Source: Paralithodes platypus (Eukaryota > Arthropoda > Malacostraca > Decapoda > Lithodidae). Taken from it: DNA of 64,000 nucleotides. Shown here piece by piece: positions 33,132 to 45,006 of this stretch; position 1 is the stretch's first letter, and each line of letters opens with the position of its first letter. A program made the position numbers and the translations under genes. The stretch is from NCBI GenBank assembly GCA_032716605.1, contig CM064551.1, positions 48,106,427 to 48,170,426 of the forward strand. Reading direction: 5' to 3'. The notes under the pieces were generated by a model. The model saw only the letters and a list, made by a program, of their open reading frames with translations, did not search any database and had not been told where the DNA came from.

Positions 33132-34542
33132 ATGTTATGCCCTGTTTTTCAACAGGATTAACTTGGGTAATGTGAGTTCTAACTGACTGGGTATAGAAGG
33201 CTGCATGCACAAAACAAGGTATGAGGAATAGAGTACACAAAATAAACACACAGTAACAAGACACACGATCATGTTTATTAATGTACACACTTCTATAGTT
33301 TCCTTGATGATGATTAATGTGAAGCATAAGAAGGTATGAATACTCGTACAAGACAAATGATAGAATTGAAGAAACTAGCATTAAGTGGATCTGGATGGAG
33401 CCTAGTCTCCCACTTCCAACGTTCAGGTATTAATCTTCTGATCACTGGCTTTATTCACAAGTTGATATACTAGAGACCATAAATGTTACTTATAGATTCA
33501 TATTCACTATTAGATTTATCACTGGTAGCTCTGATGCACAAGTAGTAGTTCACAGACTAGATTAGACACGCGTATTTTAGAGCACGGGAATTCTAGTAAC
33601 CTCAGGGGGTACTGATCTAAGTTTTATATTCTTGTATCAAAAATACATAGAACGCAAATCAGTGGGCGAACATTCAGATATCACTAGGGTTTTACTTCTA
33701 TGTAATAATATCTGGATATATGGGTAATTACGAGAGTTAATATCGCCTGTTAATTAATAAACACTGATACGCTTAGCACTGCCTAATGGAATGGTTAGGC
33801 TATATATGAATTATACTGGGGCAAAGATATAGCCACTTCATAGAAATATTAATAAGTGAGTCTCTAAATAGCACTGAAACACTGTAGTACTGATAGAGTG
33901 AATCTTGGGTAGTATTTGATTGGTCTGGTCCTGGTTATCTTGCGTCCGTGATGTTGGGGGCTAACAACTGGTTCCACGGCCGTCCAGATGGTCCATATGT
34001 AGGAAGTTCTCAAGTACGTGGACAGATCCTTCTATCTAAATCTGCCACGGAGTCTGCCGGCTCTGGAACTCAATTTTCAGCAACAAACAATGATAGAGCT
34101 CGAGGTCAACTCTGGTGACCAACCACTGGTTGGTGTCTATCTTTCAACTGATTTTACTGGGGGCTGGAGCTTGGTTTATAGGCTCGGTTTTGGACCCTGT
34201 AGGCCATAGGGATCTCGAGTTTTGATGGACTTATTTGAGCTCTCAATTGATACGGGAACTAGGTAAGGTGGTGATTACTGTTGTGGCACATGGCTATATG
34301 GAGCCTTCATAATGTGATATAACTGAGCCTTAGTAAGAGGTACTATTTTGGCTATACTGGAAGTATTTAGGGGAGAGAGACTGGATCTACTTTGCGAGGA
34401 GGATTGGGACAGCTGTGATAGGAGCGTCTCTCTTAGATTGTTCAGTCTTCATTCTATGGTATAGCTGAGGTGCTAATTTGGTTATCGGAGTATGCAAGAA
34501 ACGTTAATGGGTTATTGTGGGTTAATAGAGGTTAGTAAAGGT

Positions 34543-34543
<1 letters not shown>

Positions 34544-34575
<32 letters not shown>

Positions 34576-35591
34576 CTATGTGATTGAGGGAGGCAAAAGG
34601 CATAACTGCCTATAGCGAGTGCCTCCCCCATAGTTGAAAGAGTGACAGGGCCAAAATCAAGGGACGTTCGAGCCAAAATGCCTGGACACACGGAGTTTGA
34701 AGCAATTTAAGTCATAGGAAAGAAAGACTGATTCTGGGAGAGAGTTCCAGAGCTCAGCTGTTGAGTAGAAGAAAGTTTGAGAGTAACGTTTCACTCTTGG
34801 GTTGGAGAGTTGCACAGAGTAGGGTGGGATTGAGTTGCAAGACGGGTACCACGTGCCCTACGTAAAGGAGGTGGTATGCACTGGGATAGCTCTGAGGAAC
34901 TGATTATTATAGTAGCGATAGAATAGCGAGAGAGATGCAACATTGCGGCGGAGAGAGAGATTGCAGAGAGTTGGTGAGTGGACGGGAGTTAATGATACGA
35001 AAGGCCTTCCTTTCAACTTTGTCTAGGAGAGCAGTGTGAGAGGAACCTCCCCACACATGTGAACAATATCAATACAAGGGCGCACTATGCCCCTGTACAG
35101 AGCAAGAAGCTGTACAGGGAAAAGAACCCCCTAAGGCGGTTGAGCACACCCAGCTTCTGGGAGGCTGCCTTAGCAGACTGGTAATATGGTCCTTCCAAAT
35201 GAAAGCAGAAGAAAAAGAGACACCAAGAATATTGAGAGAAGATGAAGGGTTGATTTTTGTATTGTTGAAGAAAGGGATAGTCCGCTGGGAGATCCTGACG
35301 GGTAGATAGATGGAGAAATTGGGTTTTGGAAGCATTAAAGTTAACAAGGTTTTCTCTGCCCCAATTGGAAATAGTATTTAGATCAGAATTTAAGAGTTCT
35401 ATGGCTTCATTACGTTTGTCGTTGAGGGATTGCTGGCGGGGGCGTTCTGAAAAACTAATGGAGTAGTGCAAGGTTGAGTCGTCTGCGTATGAATGGATGG
35501 GAATTAAGGTACAGTTAAGGAGATCATTTATAAAAATTAGAAAGAGAATAGGAGATAGGACAGAGCCCTGAGGAACACCGGAGTTTATAGA
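34544..35591 (-). mobile_element. Jockey-like LINE 3' fragment
   Basis: The poly(A) tail appears as T at 34544-34575. The minus strand encodes GVPQGSVLSPILFLIFINDL (about 35575), catalytic SYADDSTLHYS (about 35480) and a C-terminal part broken by frameshifts. Both RT motifs resemble those of the LINE at 23552-26155. It splits the LTR between GTGTT and AGTCAT with little or no target duplication. The 3' untranslated end recurs at 61709-61787. Confidence 0.85.
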
Positions 35592-37042
35592 GTTAGTCAT
35601 ATATGGTTAGTTCATTGATAGGAAGAATTCCTGTGCTACCTGGCAATGACCCGGAAGTCAAAACAGGGGTCAGGTATACCTCCGCAGGGGTAGGGGTCTC
35701 CCTCCTCGGGTGGGTGAAAAGGGGTAGGTGCGCGCCCTCTCTCTGTGATGGTCGTTCGGCGGCTGTGGCTGGGGGCTTGCCATATTACAAGTGTTTGTAA
35801 TAACCCTCTGTTTATGAGACAGATGTGGGTGTTCGTAATACCAAAACCGAAGGTGCCTTGACCAGCTGGTTTAATTGGTTGGGTTGTTAATTGCATGGTT
35901 TGTTGGATGTGGTGGAGACTGGGTTGCTAACTCTGCCACATTTATCTGGAAGTATGGCAATAGAAGTTAGTCACTGGCGAGGCGGCTAGCCTCGCACTGA
36001 CGATCATTTGGTACAGGGTTGTGAATGGGTTGTGAGAGAATAGATGGCATGCAAAGGGTTAGTAAAGTTCTAATGGTGTTCCTTCCTACTGGGGGAAGGT
36101 AGGCTGGATAGGAGTATATATACAAAAGGTTTGAGAATGTTAGTAACGGAAAAGTTAAGGATATTCAGGGGGTGTGGTTGAAAGGCTAGGTTAGGAGGGA
36201 GTGGATAAGCGTGGGGGGTTAACGAGAGGGAGAGGGTTAAGTAGGGCTACGTGGAAGTTTGACCCTAAGGTCTCTGGGCGTAGGGGTGGCATTAGGCTAC
36301 AGTTGATATCTTAGACTGGGGGTTACCGACAGGGAAGGTAGGGTAATCAAACGCTACCGGGGGATGAGCAATAGGTGGTGGTATATGAGTCTGGAAATTA
36401 TAGAATCATGTGGACTGTGGGGAAGATGAGGTTAGCTGTAGGTGTGTGCTTGACTGTGGATAAAAGTAGAGAAAAACATAGTGTACTATTACTCGTCAAT
36501 ACGAGGGGTTATGGACACTATTATTTGACACGATTTCTTGCTGATCTAGTTGTCCCTGGGAACTGCGTTTTCTATGAAATATATACCAAAGAAAGCGGCA
36601 GTTCGTAGGGGTAGCTTCGTTATTGTTTCGTGGTAGATATGCGTCGAGACAATGGTAAAAGATGGTTATCTATACAATCTCTGGTTGAGGTAAGAATTAG
36701 AGTTACTGCATGGTGGCTAACATCTTCAGTCATTATCTCTGTCTAGGTCTTACAGGAATAATGGTTATATATACAATGGTGTACCCGTGGGTATCATAGT
36801 TTCTTATCAATTATGAAATGGGGGTTAACATATTACTTCTCGGATGGAAGAACATACATAGATTTATGGGGGCGGTTGGTCTTCAGAAACTTAGTCTGGC
36901 AAGACAAGGTATTTTAGGGGGTTAACATATTACTTCTCGGATGGAAGAACATACATAGATTTATGGGGGCGGTTGGTCTTCAGAAACTTAGTCTGGCAAG
37001 ACAGGGGTTAACATATATTACTTCTCGGATGGAAGAACATAC

Positions 37043-37392
37043 TATAGGTTTGACTCCTGTAAGGAGATAAAGAAAACCTAATATTTAGTAGTGGCCCCGT
37101 AATCATTGACGAACATGCCTATTACATAAGGCACCCTCTTCAAACACTCATCCGCCGTAGTTTTGAATCTACCGCGCAGAGCATATAAAATATGAGGAGC
37201 CTTCATCATGAGTGCACGCGACCTCACTCATGGCTTCAGTCATTATGAATTGGGTTCTCACTACGAAAAAACTTCGTAAAATATAAAAAGAAAAAGAAAA
37301 TAAGAATAACTATTCAATAAGCTTTCCATAATATCGTGGATGTACTTGTGTTGATCTTTGACCAGACGCTGACTCAGGCGTCATTCTTCCTT
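37043..37392 (-). repeat. DIRS 3' inverted terminal repeat with extension
   Basis: About 290 bp (37102-37392) are complementary to 45594-45880 with few mismatches. The outermost bases are similar but not identical to the other end. This side carries a further stretch of about 36 bases (TATAGGTTTGACTCC...) that the 5' repeat lacks and that contains the small hairpin CTCCT/AGGAG. DIRS-1 of Dictyostelium also has one repeat with a short extension. Confidence 0.85.
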
Positions 37393-37464
37393 CACTGACA
37401 TATCAAGTAACCAAAATTCTTAATACATCAACGAATGGGAAGGGGATGGTCGGGAGGGCCCCAG

Positions 37465-37572
37465 TCGTCAATGATTACGGGGCCACTACTAAATATTAGG
37501 TTTTCTTTATCTCCTTACAGGAGTCAAACCTATAATTTATTAGTGGCCCCTCCATCATTGAAGAACATGCCT
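37465..37572 (-). repeat. DIRS internal complementary region
   Basis: 37465-37534 (70 bp) is an exact reverse complement of the left terminus 37043-37112. 37535-37572 is the reverse complement of the right terminus (one mismatch). The two parts abut without a gap, so the region spells the junction of the two element ends. This is the structure that in DIRS-1 is thought to template completion of a circular DNA intermediate. Confidence 0.92.
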
Positions 37573-38146
37573 GATTTCTAAGACTGGAGGGGGACATTCG
37601 TAATCATATCATAACTCTAGAAAAGCAGATAATCAAACAACCACATAGTATTCTTACTTTGAAAAATATATATTTAATGGCGCAGCACATATATACAAAA
37701 AGCGGGTCAAGCAGGGGCGTGCTTCAAAGAAGCCTGCTTGATACAAAAGGTTAACTCTTGAGACTCTGCGAACAGATCTGTAAGTTAAAAAGGCACCCCA
37801 CTCAACATAAGTGGTGAAAAATAAAAACTTATAAGTTTACATGTGCACATGTAACCCCATAATACTCGTGGAAATATTTTGCAAAATATATCCAATGCTT
37901 AAAACTAAATTGCTTTTACAGCCAAAACTAATATAACAACACTGTTGTTTGTACTAACATTGTACTAGCACAATTTCCCGCCCTGAATAGAACAGAGAAA
38001 TTTTCATATCACATTACTCATACTCATATCACAGCTCTTTATACTCCGGCGGGGTCTAGGGTGTCCTATGTTACACTGACTGCACTGCACCCCCCCCCCC
38101 CCCCCCCTTTCCTTGAAATTAAAACAAAAAGTGACTTAAGGGCCAA

Positions 38147-39355
38147 CTAGACCCTCTGCCTTAAAGCTATACATGGCAAGGAAGGTTTGTCTAGAGCTAC
38201 TGACAGGTACCGAGTCAAAAACGTATGATTAGAGGCCCACAAATGCGTGGACGTAATATCTTCCACAGAAAAATTCTTAAGGAAACGCAAAGAGGCTGCC
38301 CATTTGCGTAAATCGTGGGCCCTACCCACAACGCCGGGATTACTCTCTTTAATGACCTCGACCAAAAGAGAAGCCAATCTACGCTTCAGTAAGCGCTTAC
38401 CCGTACTTGCCACCCATAAAGCACCCTGGGGGTTTAGAGGAGCTACCCTCAAATATTTGGTTAGAGCCTGCACTGGACATAAATTATGGTGCACCTTTCC
38501 CCTTTTCAACGCCAGCACAGTGAACTCAGAAAACACGTGTGCACTGTGCTCATTCTTGGCTACAAACCCTGGGGAAGGTGGAATGTGAATACATTCATTA
38601 AGCCTACCAAACCTGAGGCAATTAGGTGTGCTGCTCATCGCCGCCAGCTCTGACACTCTGTTCCCGGTGGCCAAAGCCAAAAGGAATACCGCCTTTTTTA
38701 AGAGTAATGTAAAATCTGCAGTATTTTGGTACAGACGGGAGTGAAGTAATGACAATGCTTTGTCCAGAGACCAAGTAGGCATGAGCTGACGGGGAGGTGG
38801 ATGGAGTTTAAAACATGCCCTCATAAAACTTGTTTCCTCCGCAACTGGTATTGAGAGACCGGTAAGGTCCCAAAATGGTATCCTAATCGCTGTTAAGTGA
38901 TTTTTTAACGTTACCACAGATAAACGTTTCTGCTCAAACAGATAATTTAAATAATTAAAAACTAACGCCACCGAGGGCACAGTCTGCTCTGTTCTAATGA
39001 TCCAAGAAGTAAAGGCTTGCCAATGTGATTGATACTGTCGTTTCGTAGACTGAGTATATTGATTTAATAATTTATTGGTCACCTCTCTACCGTATGGTGC
39101 TAGCCACTTGGCCTCCTGAATGTCCATAATGCAAAAGTCAGCGAGGTCGCTAGGTTGCCAATCGTGTCTAAGTGGAAAAACCCGACCGGGAGCGACACCG
39201 GGTCCGGGCACCACGTTTTCAATTGCTGGTACCACAACTGCGCCGGCCACAGGGGCGCGATTATCGAGACTAAGCCCCGATAATCTCGTAGTTTGTTTAC
39301 TACATGGCACATTAGAGACGCGTCTGGCGGCGGAAACAGATAGATGGAACTCCAC
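38147..39355 (-). CDS. DIRS tyrosine recombinase
   Basis: 402 codons. The N-terminal part holds a core-binding-like region (QYTQSTKRQYQSHWQAF). The catalytic set is complete: Arg233 in ATGNRVSEL, His347 and Arg350 in HDLRKW, Trp373 in LWASNH in place of the second His, and the nucleophile Tyr383 in TRYL. It would insert a circular cDNA into the chromosome. The frame overlaps the RT-RNase H gene by 256 bases in another frame, as is usual for DIRS elements. No stops interrupt it. The true start could lie after the overlap. Confidence 0.9.
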   Translation of the reverse strand: MEFHLSVSAARRVSNVPCSKQTTRLSGLSLDNRAPVAGAVVVPAIENVVPGPGVAPGRVFPLRHDWQPSDLADFCIMDIQEAKWLAPYGREVTNKLLNQYTQSTKRQYQSHWQAFTSWIIRTEQTVPSVALVFNYLNYLFEQKRLSVVTLKNHLTAIRIPFWDLTGLSIPVAEETSFMRACFKLHPPPRQLMPTWSLDKALSLLHSRLYQNTADFTLLLKKAVFLLALATGNRVSELAAMSSTPNCLRFGRLNECIHIPPSPGFVAKNEHSAHVFSEFTVLALKRGKVHHNLCPVQALTKYLRVAPLNPQGALWVASTGKRLLKRRLASLLVEVIKESNPGVVGRAHDLRKWAASLRFLKNFSVEDITSTHLWASNHTFLTRYLSVALDKPSLPCIALRQRV

Positions 39356-41022
39356 CTGTTCCAGTCTGTCACCAGGGCGTCTGGCCCCCCTGCCGGCGTT
39401 ATCGTCCGGCGGGTGAGGTATAGTGGGAGTTTGTTAGTCTCCTTGGATGCGAACAGATCCACTTGTGGATGGTAAAGCTCTGCAATCATTTGGTTGAAAA
39501 TGGGTTGCTTGAGCGCCCATTCTACTGTTGTGCTCTGTCTCCGAGACAGAGCGTCTGCCCAGACGTTTGCTACGCCTGGGAGATAAGATGCATGAAGATG
39601 AAGGTCCAGCCTGTTGGCTAGAGTAAAAATCTCTTCTGACACGTTTAGCAACTTTCGAGATCTCGTTGACCCTTGTTTCTGAATACAGTGAACCGCATTC
39701 AGATTGTCCATTCTGAAGGCCACCGCCTTGCCCCGTAAAGTAGAGCCGTGAGCCTGAAGGAAATATAAGGGGACTAGTAATTCCTTGACATTGATGTGGG
39801 AGATTTCTAAATGGGACCAAAGCCCTTGACCCTGGTGCCCTTGGTTTGACTGAAAACCCCAACCTATCGTTCCTGACGCATCCGTGTCTACCCATACCGT
39901 CGGCGGAGGAGAGGTCCATGACATTACCGAGTGCAACATTTCCCTCTTCGCCCAGACCGCTAGTAAGTTGTGGATTAATTTTGGTATGGGCCATAATTTT
40001 TTCGCCGGCAATAGCGGAAAATATCTGTTGCCCTCTAATATTAAACGCTTTACTTTCAACCGGCCCAACATTACAGTTAGTTGAATCCAGTTGAGAGAGC
40101 CGACCAGAGACTCCCAGATTCTGCGTGTCGTAGTCAGACTGTGAAGGAACCTGAAAAGTTTCCTGCGAAATCTGTTTCGATTGTCCACACTCTGACTCAG
40201 AGTGAGAGCAGCTGTGTCCCAAACCAGCCCTATCCACTGAACTACTCGTGAGGGAACAAGGTTTGACTTTACCAGATTTACCTTGAACCCTAGAGTTTTG
40301 ACATGTTTTAATGTTATGTTGACATGATTTATGCATACTTGCTCTGTCTCTGCCACCACCAGCCAGTCGTCTAGGTACCATAAAATCCTGATCCCTTGTT
40401 GTAACAATGGCATCAGTGCTTGCCGGACTAATTTCGTGAATAAGCGAGGTGCCAGGTTCAAACCGAATGGCATCCTCTGAAAAACATAAGTTTGATCCCT
40501 GATCCGTAAGGCCAGAAATCTTTGAAATCTTTTGTTTACCGAGACGTGCCAATAAGCGTCTGTCAGGTCTAAGGAACACATCCAACCTCCCGGCGGAAGT
40601 GTTAGCCTGATTTGGTGCACTGTTAACATCCTGAATGACTCGTTGTGAATGTGAAGGTTCAGATACGACAGGTCTACGACGGGTCTCATCTGAACACTGT
40701 CCCTTTTGGGAACCAAAAATAGCTTGGATGTGAAGACTGGGTAATTTTGAGGGACCGGGATGATGACATTCTTGGCCATCATTTCCGTGACCAGTGACTC
40801 CACCTCTAAAGAAACTAGATTCGCCGTTGTCGGCTGACGTAAACGAGGTCGCCGGAGCCACTGCCAAGTGATGCCTTTGCGTGCCACCATCCTTGCCCAA
40901 GTGTTTAACGGCCATGCTTGGTGACACGTTTGGAACGACCCAGTTAGCAGACAAGGGTTCGCCGGCTGTACTACCCTCGGATCCACCCGCCTTAAGACCG
41001 GCCCCGGGAATGAGAGAGACAT
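39100..41022 (-). CDS. DIRS reverse transcriptase-RNase H
   Basis: 640 codons, uninterrupted. RT blocks: RPVVDLSYLN (113-122), SLDLTDAYWHV (150-160), MPFGLNLAP (184-192) and catalytic YLDD (216-219). RNase H: VDTDAS (D381), NVKELL (E414), RMDNLNAVH (D439) and NVWADALSRR (D490), all acidic residues present. The QKQGSTRSR and QVDLFAS signatures are typical of the DIRS family. Its ATG overlaps the gag stop as TAATG. The C-terminal 130 residues match the conserved post-RNase H segment of DIRS proteins. Confidence 0.92.
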   Translation of the reverse strand: MSLSFPGPVLRRVDPRVVQPANPCLLTGSFQTCHQAWPLNTWARMVARKGITWQWLRRPRLRQPTTANLVSLEVESLVTEMMAKNVIIPVPQNYPVFTSKLFLVPKRDSVQMRPVVDLSYLNLHIHNESFRMLTVHQIRLTLPPGGWMCSLDLTDAYWHVSVNKRFQRFLALRIRDQTYVFQRMPFGLNLAPRLFTKLVRQALMPLLQQGIRILWYLDDWLVVAETEQVCINHVNITLKHVKTLGFKVNLVKSNLVPSRVVQWIGLVWDTAALTLSQSVDNRNRFRRKLFRFLHSLTTTRRIWESLVGSLNWIQLTVMLGRLKVKRLILEGNRYFPLLPAKKLWPIPKLIHNLLAVWAKREMLHSVMSWTSPPPTVWVDTDASGTIGWGFQSNQGHQGQGLWSHLEISHINVKELLVPLYFLQAHGSTLRGKAVAFRMDNLNAVHCIQKQGSTRSRKLLNVSEEIFTLANRLDLHLHASYLPGVANVWADALSRRQSTTVEWALKQPIFNQMIAELYHPQVDLFASKETNKLPLYLTRRTITPAGGPDALVTDWNRWSSIYLFPPPDASLMCHVVNKLRDYRGLVSIIAPLWPAQLWYQQLKTWCPDPVSLPVGFFHLDTIGNLATSLTFALWTFRRPSG

Positions 41023-43660
41023 TAGTTTTTTGATGGTGGTGGAGGTGGTGGTGGACGCTTCGCCGGCTGGCTGGCATTGGCAGAAGACGTGCCCTGACCT
41101 GGTTTACTATAGCCTCTTCCTTTCTGACCTGTAAACTTACCCTGTTTGTACCTGTACTGACCTTGAGTGGAGGAGGACTTAGGTAGATGAAAGGGCTTAG
41201 ATCCCCCCGGCTGTGCTTTTGCGACTGGCTTGGGTTTGGGGAAGTTAAAGGCAGGTTTCTTAGAAGGGGCGGGACTATGTTTAAAGGCCTGAGCCATATT
41301 AAAAACGGTTCTCCACACCTCAGGGGACATTAAAGAGGGAGTGAGCACTGGTGACATGACCACCTGATTCGCAATACGATCAGGAAGCCTCCGTACTAAG
41401 GACATCCTGAGATCTTGTCGTGCTCGCACCGCCTCAAGCAAGGCTGTGCGTATGTCACCCAATGACTGAATTGACTACTGAAGGCGCAGTCGCCGAGACA
41501 GTTCAACCGATCTTCTAGCATCCGCGTCTGCGATTGCCTGAGTGGACCGGAGCATCGATTTAGCCACCTGTTGCGTCACAATGTACTGTGAGAACAGTCT
41601 AAATGCTTTCCCCCGTAGCCTAAATTCTCGGTCTAGGTGAGTAGGGGTAGGGGTAGTGAAAGGATCCTTGAGTTCACATAAATTGATTTTGGGGGCAGCT
41701 AAGAAATCAAACAAAGCCGAAGGGACTCCGCCGGCAGAACACACTGGCATTGAAAACCAAGAATGACTATCCTGAGGGATCTGGTGGGAAGTTTTTGAGG
41801 TGAAGGTCGTCGCAAAGTTCTGAGCCTCCGTCTCCCAATCCACCCAAGGTCCCGGATCCAACTGCCCCACCTTCAACACTGGATTAGCGGCTGAGTCTGT
41901 GATAGTTTGCAAATCAAGTTCTGGTGTGAGGGTTGACAGTGTCTTTATGTCATTAAAACCATCGTGCTTGGATCAGTCAGAAAACAGTTTCGAAGCTGAG
42001 GCAGGGGGCAGGGCAGTTTTAGCAGTATAAACAAAATAGTCCTGGTGATAATAATTAGGAATGGCCTTAACATTAACATCTAGTACATTCCCCAAAGTAT
42101 CCAAGGCCCTTAATTTTTTAGATTTATTGCCTTGTATTACCCACTCACATGGTACCGGAAGTTCCCCTGACAAGGTAGGTTGAGCGACCTCTGGATTAGT
42201 GGGGATCAAGTGAACCCATGACTCATCTGGGCCGTACAGTAAGGGCATAGCTACCTTTCTCATAGGTGCTTTATCTAAAGGAGGTGGATTGACATCCGTT
42301 ATAACCCTTACATTCGAAGTAGTCAGTGCCGCCGTAGCAGGCCTAGTGACCACCGATGGTGATATAGAGGGAGGGTGAGGGATCTGAGTCAAAGCAATAG
42401 AAGTCATCAGAGGCCGGACGTTAGAAACTGCCATAGGTGCTCCCAGGTCCACTGTAGGAGTCACCGGCTGTTGGGCAAAAAATATAGTGAGAGCATTAAC
42501 TAGCAGCCCATCTATTTCCTCTGCTGTGATTTATTCGATGATGAACTCAAAGGTGAACCATTACGATCCTGTGTGGCGTCTAAAACTGACCCTGACTCCT
42601 GCACTTCCATGTATGAAATGATAGATACATCGTCTTTGTCATCCGGCTCACCACGAGAGGATTCCGCCGAAGCCGGAGTCTCATCTTGTTGTAAAGACAA
42701 GTCAGGAATAGATGATGGGATCGCCGCGTCCCTGTGGACATCAGCCACTGTTTGTGTAGTTCTAGCCATAGGTTGAGAAAACCGCCAAACACCCATGCCT
42801 TGGCCTGCACTCCCGTGGGAGTCTGACATACCCTCAATTATGGAGTTCCCACTTGACTCTGCCAGTGGACGATCACTGTCCACTGAACTCTCCAAATCTA
42901 GAGTTAAAATACTAAGAGGTAAACTATCTTTTGGTACTGGTACTAAATTCTCCCTATGAGATTGCACACTAGCTCTGTCGGGGGTAGAGGTATGACGAGA
43001 GGCACTAGACTCCGGTGAACGCCGGGAGGCCCTTCGATCATGTGAGTCCTTCCGGGAAGATTTGTGGCTACGGTGCGACCGCGAACTGCTCTTGGGTTTA
43101 GAGGATTTCTCGCTATATTCACTCGTTGACCCCTCTGTCTTACTCTTCTTGCTCGTTGGTGAAGAAGAGAGACTCGGCGGCTGCTGCCTAAGCGGGGACT
43201 TGGACTTAGATCTAGCCCGTGACGAGGAGGCTGCCACCGGGGGCGTCGGTTCTCGCTGTCGCTTAGCTGTGCCTGGGGCTGGAGCAAGTATACAACCCTG
43301 TCCAGTCTCTGTTGGTTTACGAACAGTTACTCTAGAGGGACGTTTAAGGGGAGGGTGCTCAATTAGTAACTTATCCCATAACTGGACGTTATCGCATTGA
43401 AGTGACTTATGAGCCACAATAGTAGTATAAGCGGTCATCTGCTGCCTGACCTCCCGTAAGGCGACCGCTGCGGTCTTGTCATTGTCTTGTAAGACTTTTA
43501 AACTGAGTTGGGAGTAAAAGGTACAGTTTCGCATCACCCACAGACCCCTTGAGCGGTCGAGACATTTAACACATTTTATACAAAGGGTGTGCGCAAAAAT
43601 AGGGATACCTGAACAGGAGGGCGTAATGCATAAAGCAAAAACCGGGGCAAAGGTAGCCAT
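41022..43660 (-). pseudogene. DIRS gag-like ORF1, broken
   Basis: It starts at the ATG at 43660. The first 382 codons contain a Cys-rich start (CIKCVKCLDRSRG) and a long Ser/Arg/Lys-rich stretch. The frame shifts near 42530 and continues with ITAEEIDGLLVNAL. It then meets an in-frame TGA (about 41973) and TAG (about 41475) before ending PPPPPPPSKN at 41022. Total length is about 870 codons. Homology to known gag proteins is not evident; the assignment rests on position and basic, SR-like composition. Confidence 0.7.
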
Positions 43661-44099
43661 GACAGAGACTGGTGGGAAACTTACTCCAGGTTCTGTATAG
43701 ACCCGCCGGGACCCAGCTCTGGAAAAAAAGAAAATTTCCAGGAATTAATGCTCATAAGGTTAATCCAACATGTCCGCACACAAGTGTTAAATAACTCGCC
43801 GGGTAACGAGACGCAATCCACAACGACTACGGCTCGCTACACGGTGGGGTTCCTAAGTAAAAGATTTCAAATTATCTTAACTTGTCCAAAAAGATTTATG
43901 AATACCCTCTGACATAATATAAAGACCCGCATGGCGTTTATAACTGATTTTAGTCTTTCCGGTGGTGTTTGTTTCCAGATTCAATTTTGAAAAAAAAAAA
44001 CTAAAAAAGACGCCGGCCCCCGAATTATCTCGTGGATCAAAAACTGGGAAGCCTGACACATATACGAGACCTAACTTCTCCCGAAGTAACTTTTTAGAT
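43661..44099 (-). other. DIRS 5' leader, proximal part
   Basis: Noncoding sequence between ORF1 and the tandem repeats. No convincing frame or motif beyond an A-run at 43989-43998. Confidence 0.5.
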
Positions 44100-44520
44100 C
44101 GCCGTATGCTGAAGGCGGCGATACAAAACGTATCCCTCAATTGTCTGGTTAACTAACTGAATTGTAAATTCGTTATTCCCACCCTTCCAGGGAGCACCCG
44201 TCGGGCGCGAATATTAGTTTTTAAAAACTGTTAACCCCAATTACGCCTTAAGCTGAAGGCGGCGATACAAAACGTATCTCTCAATTGTCTGGTTAACTAA
44301 CTGAATTGAAAATTCGTTATTCCCACCCTTCCAGGGAGCACCCGCCGGGTGTGAATAATAGTTTAAAAACGTTAACCCCAATTGTGCCTTAATTCGCCGT
44401 ATGTTGCAGGTGATACACAATGCATCCCTCAAAGTCTGGTCAACTAAACTGAATTTCTATTGTAAATTCGTTCATCCCACCCTTCCAGGTTGCACCCACC
44501 GGGTGATTTAAAGTTAACCT
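44100..44520 (-). repeat. Three 144-150-bp tandem repeats in the DIRS leader
   Basis: Units begin at about 44108, 44252 and 44403 and share CCCACCCTTCCAGG, GTCTGGTTAACTAACTGAAT and GTTAACCCCAA. The first two are nearly identical and the third is diverged. They lie between the 5' inverted repeat and ORF1, where a promoter or packaging signal would be expected. Confidence 0.8.
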
Positions 44521-44869
44521 CAACCAATCCTATCCCCACTTCTTTGTAAAAGATCGCCGGGGAGGAAAAACAACAACAGCTTAGGTTTTTTATTGGCTTT
44601 GCAAAACCGAAAAAAACTACAAACACGTATCCGTATGAACACTGTTAGATGGGTACAGCCATCCCGCCGGGATTCATAAGGGGCCTGAAACAGGCACCAC
44701 AGAGACGCAGTCCTGGGGAGCCACAGACACCCACTCGCCGGGGAAACAAGCCTGTTTTTAAACCACGCGTGGCTAAAACTCGGCAACCAGCCGGGTTTTT
44801 CATGGTGTAACCGAGAAAAACCCGCCGGAAATAACCCACCCCGTCCAGATACCATCTGAACGCAACACA

Positions 44870-45006
44870 GGATCGAGGCGTAGCCAAAACACAACTAACG
44901 CCGGGCCCAACAAAGTCCGAGGAATTAGCCAATACACAACTAAACCAGGACACATAAATAGTCCGTGGAATTAGCCAATACACAACTAAACCAGGACACA
45001 CATGAA
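44870..45006 (-). repeat. 46-bp tandem repeats in the DIRS leader
   Basis: Units 44915-44960 and 44961-45006 differ at only a few positions (shared GGAATTAGCCAATACACAAC, CCAGGACACA). A degenerate third unit precedes them at 44870. The region 45007-45593 beyond holds no gene and leads into the inverted terminal repeat. Confidence 0.8.

Noticed and set aside
36375..36608. 77-residue open frame on the plus strand, repeated identically at 21735-21968
   Set aside because: It lies antisense inside two LTRs of one element that are nearly identical anyway. More distant LTRs keep only a diverged version and there is no domain.
37573..38146. Methyltransferase gene expected in some DIRS elements
   Set aside because: No methyltransferase motif was found here or in the C-terminus of the RT-RNase H protein.
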